Origin: Mesobacillus maritimus
GTDB lineage: Bacteria; Bacillota; Bacilli; Bacillales; Cytobacillaceae
Reading direction: 5' to 3'
Assembly (NCBI RefSeq): GCF_019749255.1
Contig: NZ_JACWFH010000007.1
Span: 124,001 to 188,000, forward strand
Length of the DNA: 64,000 bases
Every line of letters starts with the position of its first letter. The stretch's first letter is position 1. Shown in pieces: positions 62,607 through 64,000 of this stretch. The position numbers and the translations under genes were made by a program. The notes beneath the pieces were generated by a model that was not told where the DNA came from, did no database searches, and saw only the letters and a list, made by a program, of their open reading frames with translations.

Positions 62607-62753
62607 ATGGAGCAGGTTGCCGATCAACAGTATATTTGCTCTGAATGTAATAAAGTCATTACCGAAGAAGTGGAGTATATCGATAACAACGGAGTTTGTG
62701 ACGAATGCTATAGTATCCCGATTAAAAAGAGAATAGGCAAGGTTAGAGTTTAA
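62607..62753 (+). CDS. 48-aa zinc-ribbon protein
   Basis: A small protein starting MEQVADQQYICSECNKVI and ending KRIGKVRV. Two CxxC pairs (YICSECN and VCDECY, 20 residues apart) form a likely zinc knuckle, as in Gin/CsfB-type anti-sigma proteins, but identity to that family cannot be claimed. AAGGAG lies 8 nt before ATG 62607 and a strong terminator follows. The tRNA-like gene starts about 100 bp downstream. Confidence 0.75.
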   Translation: MEQVADQQYICSECNKVITEEVEYIDNNGVCDECYSIPIKKRIGKVRV

Positions 62754-62759
62754 AATAAT

Positions 62760-62794
62760 GAGCAATGCGATAAACAATTCGCATTGCTTTTTTT
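62760..62794 (+). terminator. Terminator after zinc-ribbon gene
   Basis: AGCAATGCG/CGCATTGCT with a 10-nt loop and T7. Confidence 0.9.
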
Positions 62795-62857
62795 ATCCTC
62801 AAAATAATTTATTGGAATTCTGCATGGAAATGACGAACATGGAGATAATAGCTGTAA

Positions 62858-62942
62858 GGACTTGTAGCTCAATGGTGAGAGCAGTCAACAATTTCTATAT
62901 AAATTGTTGTTCTTCTTGTGGGTTCGACTCCCACCAAGTCCG
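62858..62942 (+). tRNA. tRNA-like gene with an abnormal anticodon arm (pseudo-tRNA)
   Basis: Acceptor GGACTTG (62858-62864) pairs fully with CAAGTCC (62935-62941), then discriminator G; CCA is not encoded. U8-A9, D arm GCTC-AATGGTGA-GAGC with A14 and G18G19, and T arm GTGGG-TTCGACT-CCCAC are canonical. In place of the 17-nt anticodon arm is CAACAATTT-CTATAT-AAATTGTTG, a 9-bp hairpin with a 6-nt loop, and the variable region is TTCTTCTT. No standard 7-nt anticodon loop can be drawn. A possible -10 GATAAT lies 8 nt upstream and a terminator follows at 62962. It may be a non-decoding tRNA mimic like 'tRNA-Other' of B. cereus. Confidence 0.8.
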
Positions 62943-62961
62943 TTCCCGTGCACATATAAAT

Positions 62962-63002
62962 AAAAAGGCCATACACCTATCACTGGGTTGTATGGCCTTT
63001 TT
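62962..63002 (+). terminator. Terminator after tRNA-like gene
   Basis: AAAAAGGCCATAC/GTATGGCCTTTTT, 13-bp stem with a 15-nt loop. Confidence 0.9.
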
Positions 63003-63186
63003 ACTTGTATTTTTATTCACTTTTTACAGTTATTCAGCAAAAGCAATAGAAGATAAACAATGTGGGAACCAGGTTCATGAGGGATTAGTCATGGATACAG
63101 TAACAAACATTTGAACATATTAGGCTCCCTGACAGCAGGATTGATTCAGTAGCAACAAGTCTAGTAGAAAGCAGAAGAAATAATGA

Positions 63187-63753
63187 TTATTGAGCTTCTT
63201 TTTGAAAATGTAAGAATAAATCGACAATCCATTTTGAAAGACCTAAGATAACAAGATATGTTAATAATAAGTGAAAGTAATTCGCACCCATATGAAATTT
63301 AAATAAATTCATTGATACAAAGAACCATTTTAGCCCAAATGATAAAATTAAACTTAAAAGAAATGCATAAAAATAATAATTTTTATTATGATTTTTGACC
63401 CATTGGTATAGCAAGATGAATAGTACTGGAACCAGAGATGCATCTAACCCAACACTATTGGGTAGAAACGGAAGCATTTGAAATGGATACGTCCAAAATC
63501 CTTGCCTGGTTCCCAATGTATCAAAATAAGCAAACCAAACATGGATATTTAACCCGAAAAAGCCAAGCTCAAGAGCTTTTTTTCTGTCTAATTTAAAGTA
63601 TAAAACAATTAACGGCACTACAAACATCACTACATGAAACCAAAACGGCCATGTTGAAAAAGAAGAGAAGTCTTCCCAATATTGAAACCAATCACTTGCA
63701 ATTTCTTGTTGTTTTTCACTTATTTTTTCTAATGCTTCATTTTGTTTTGTCAA
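63187..63753 (-). CDS. CBO0543-like integral membrane protein
   Basis: A 188-aa protein with a hydrophilic N-terminal 35 residues (EKISEKQQEIASDWFQYWEDF) and five membrane helices. The pattern FGLNIHVWFAYFDTLGTRQGFWTYPFQMLPFLP..SLVPVLFILLYQWV fits small CBO0543-type membrane proteins of Bacillus and Clostridium; function unknown. The start is TTG 63753 with AGAAGTGA upstream. A related gene follows upstream on the same strand. Confidence 0.75.
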   Translation of the reverse strand: MTKQNEALEKISEKQQEIASDWFQYWEDFSSFSTWPFWFHVVMFVVPLIVLYFKLDRKKALELGFFGLNIHVWFAYFDTLGTRQGFWTYPFQMLPFLPNSVGLDASLVPVLFILLYQWVKNHNKNYYFYAFLLSLILSFGLKWFFVSMNLFKFHMGANYFHLLLTYLVILGLSKWIVDLFLHFQKEAQ

Positions 63754-63831
63754 GTTAAATCACTTCTTTACAACAGTATTTTCATGAATCGTTTATGAAT
63801 TGATGGTTCTCTTGTTTCCTTCCTTGAATTG

Positions 63832-64000
63832 TTATCTATTTTCAATTGGAATATGTACAGGTATTCCAAATAACCAAAGTAAATAAATCGTGAACGGGAC
63901 ACTGATTAGTATGGTTATTAAAGGCTTTTTATCATGCAACCGTAGGAATGGAAACATAATACAATCGAAAGCCGCGGACCAAAGTAAACTCCACCCATAT
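63832..64000 (-). CDS. CBO0543-like membrane protein, truncated by window edge
   Basis: The last 55 codons of a minus-strand gene are visible: YGWSLLWSAAFDCIMFPFL, then a basic loop (RLHDKKP) and a final helix (ITILISVPFTIYLLWLFGIPV), stop at 63832. The composition and topology match the C-terminal end of small CBO0543-type membrane proteins. It lies 78 bp upstream of the previous gene and probably in the same operon. Confidence 0.65.
   Translation of the reverse strand, partial: YGWSLLWSAAFDCIMFPFLRLHDKKPLITILISVPFTIYLLWLFGIPVHIPIENR

Noticed and set aside
62858-62942. tRNA-like gene as the selenocysteine tRNA (selC) for the peroxiredoxin
   Set aside because: tRNA-Sec has a TCA anticodon, a long variable arm and an 8-bp acceptor stem. 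None of these are present, so it gives no support for Sec decoding.
62992-63114. 40-codon frame starting MAFLLVFLFTFYSYSAKA, which looks like a signal peptide
   Set aside because: The start codon lies inside the terminator stem of the tRNA-like gene and there is no ribosome site; hydrophobicity comes from the T-rich terminator tail.

Overview
This window comes from a low-GC, spore-forming member of the Bacillaceae (Bacillus or Neobacillus type). Support for this includes a sporulenol synthase (sqhC), a GerA-type germinant receptor operon in A-C-B order, a gamma-SASP-like small gene, strong AGGAGG ribosome sites with frequent TTG and GTG starts, lysine L-box and c-di-GMP riboswitches, CsoR/CopZ/CopA copper control and catabolite-responsive (cre) sites. 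It looks like ordinary chromosome with many short transcription units closed by clear intrinsic terminators. I see no prophage, insertion sequence, CRISPR array or rRNA.

Layout. 1-8.5 kb: two metallo-beta-lactamase-fold hydrolases (the first cut by the window edge), a CBO0543-like membrane protein, a DUF2515 protein divergent from sqhC, a stand-alone trpB, a DUF2512 membrane protein and a short CstA peptide transporter. 8.7-16.6 kb: a hypothetical protein, PepF, a complete c-di-GMP riboswitch unit for a 45-aa protein on the minus strand, a YfmJ-type reductase, a penicillin-acylase-family hydrolase and a YetF-like protein. 16.7-20.2 kb: a copper module (csoR, copZ, copA and a 41-aa His-rich membrane peptide), then a convergent gamma-SASP-like gene. 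20.4-23.6 kb: nucleoside hydrolase, hemolysin III/TrhA, and dapA behind a lysine riboswitch. 23.9-30.5 kb: a YesM/YesN two-component system, a CcpA-marked sugar ABC importer (binding protein and two permeases, no ATPase) and YesL. 30.8-37.3 kb: acidic lipoprotein, DJ-1/PfpI protein, truncated hemoglobin, an RNase J paralogue and an LTA synthase. 37.3-41.7 kb: germinant receptor operon with a divergent two-TM GerD-type small protein. 41.8-49 kb: DUF4145/HEPN-like protein, LLM flavoprotein, LapA protein, CuA-like lipoprotein, histidine phosphatase, a peroxiredoxin with an in-frame TGA at its catalytic position, a decayed SRPBCC gene, a DUF368 polyprenyl-phosphate transporter and a NUDIX hydrolase. 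49.4-54.9 kb: hydroxypyruvate isomerase with tartronate-semialdehyde reductase, YjbQ, a thioesterase, an unclassified structured RNA, an M20 peptidase and a nitroreductase. 55-62.5 kb: LysR regulator divergent from quinone oxidoreductase, SDR and tartrate dehydrogenase genes, then proline iminopeptidase, a membrane HEIGH protein and a lysozyme-fold protein. 62.6-64 kb: a 48-aa zinc-ribbon protein, a tRNA-like gene with an abnormal anticodon arm, and two CBO0543-type membrane genes, the last cut by the edge.

The observations most worth follow-up are: (1) the peroxiredoxin whose peroxidatic codon is TGA with a SECIS-like hairpin downstream, a selenoprotein candidate; (2) the tRNA-like RNA at 62858-62942, which keeps every tRNA tertiary element but has a 9-bp anticodon-arm hairpin; (3) the c-di-GMP-I riboswitch controlling a 45-aa protein; (4) the pseudoknot-capable RNA with a terminator at about 52.82-52.93 kb; and (5) several short genes below usual calling thresholds. 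All assignments are from reading the sequence; no database search was possible.
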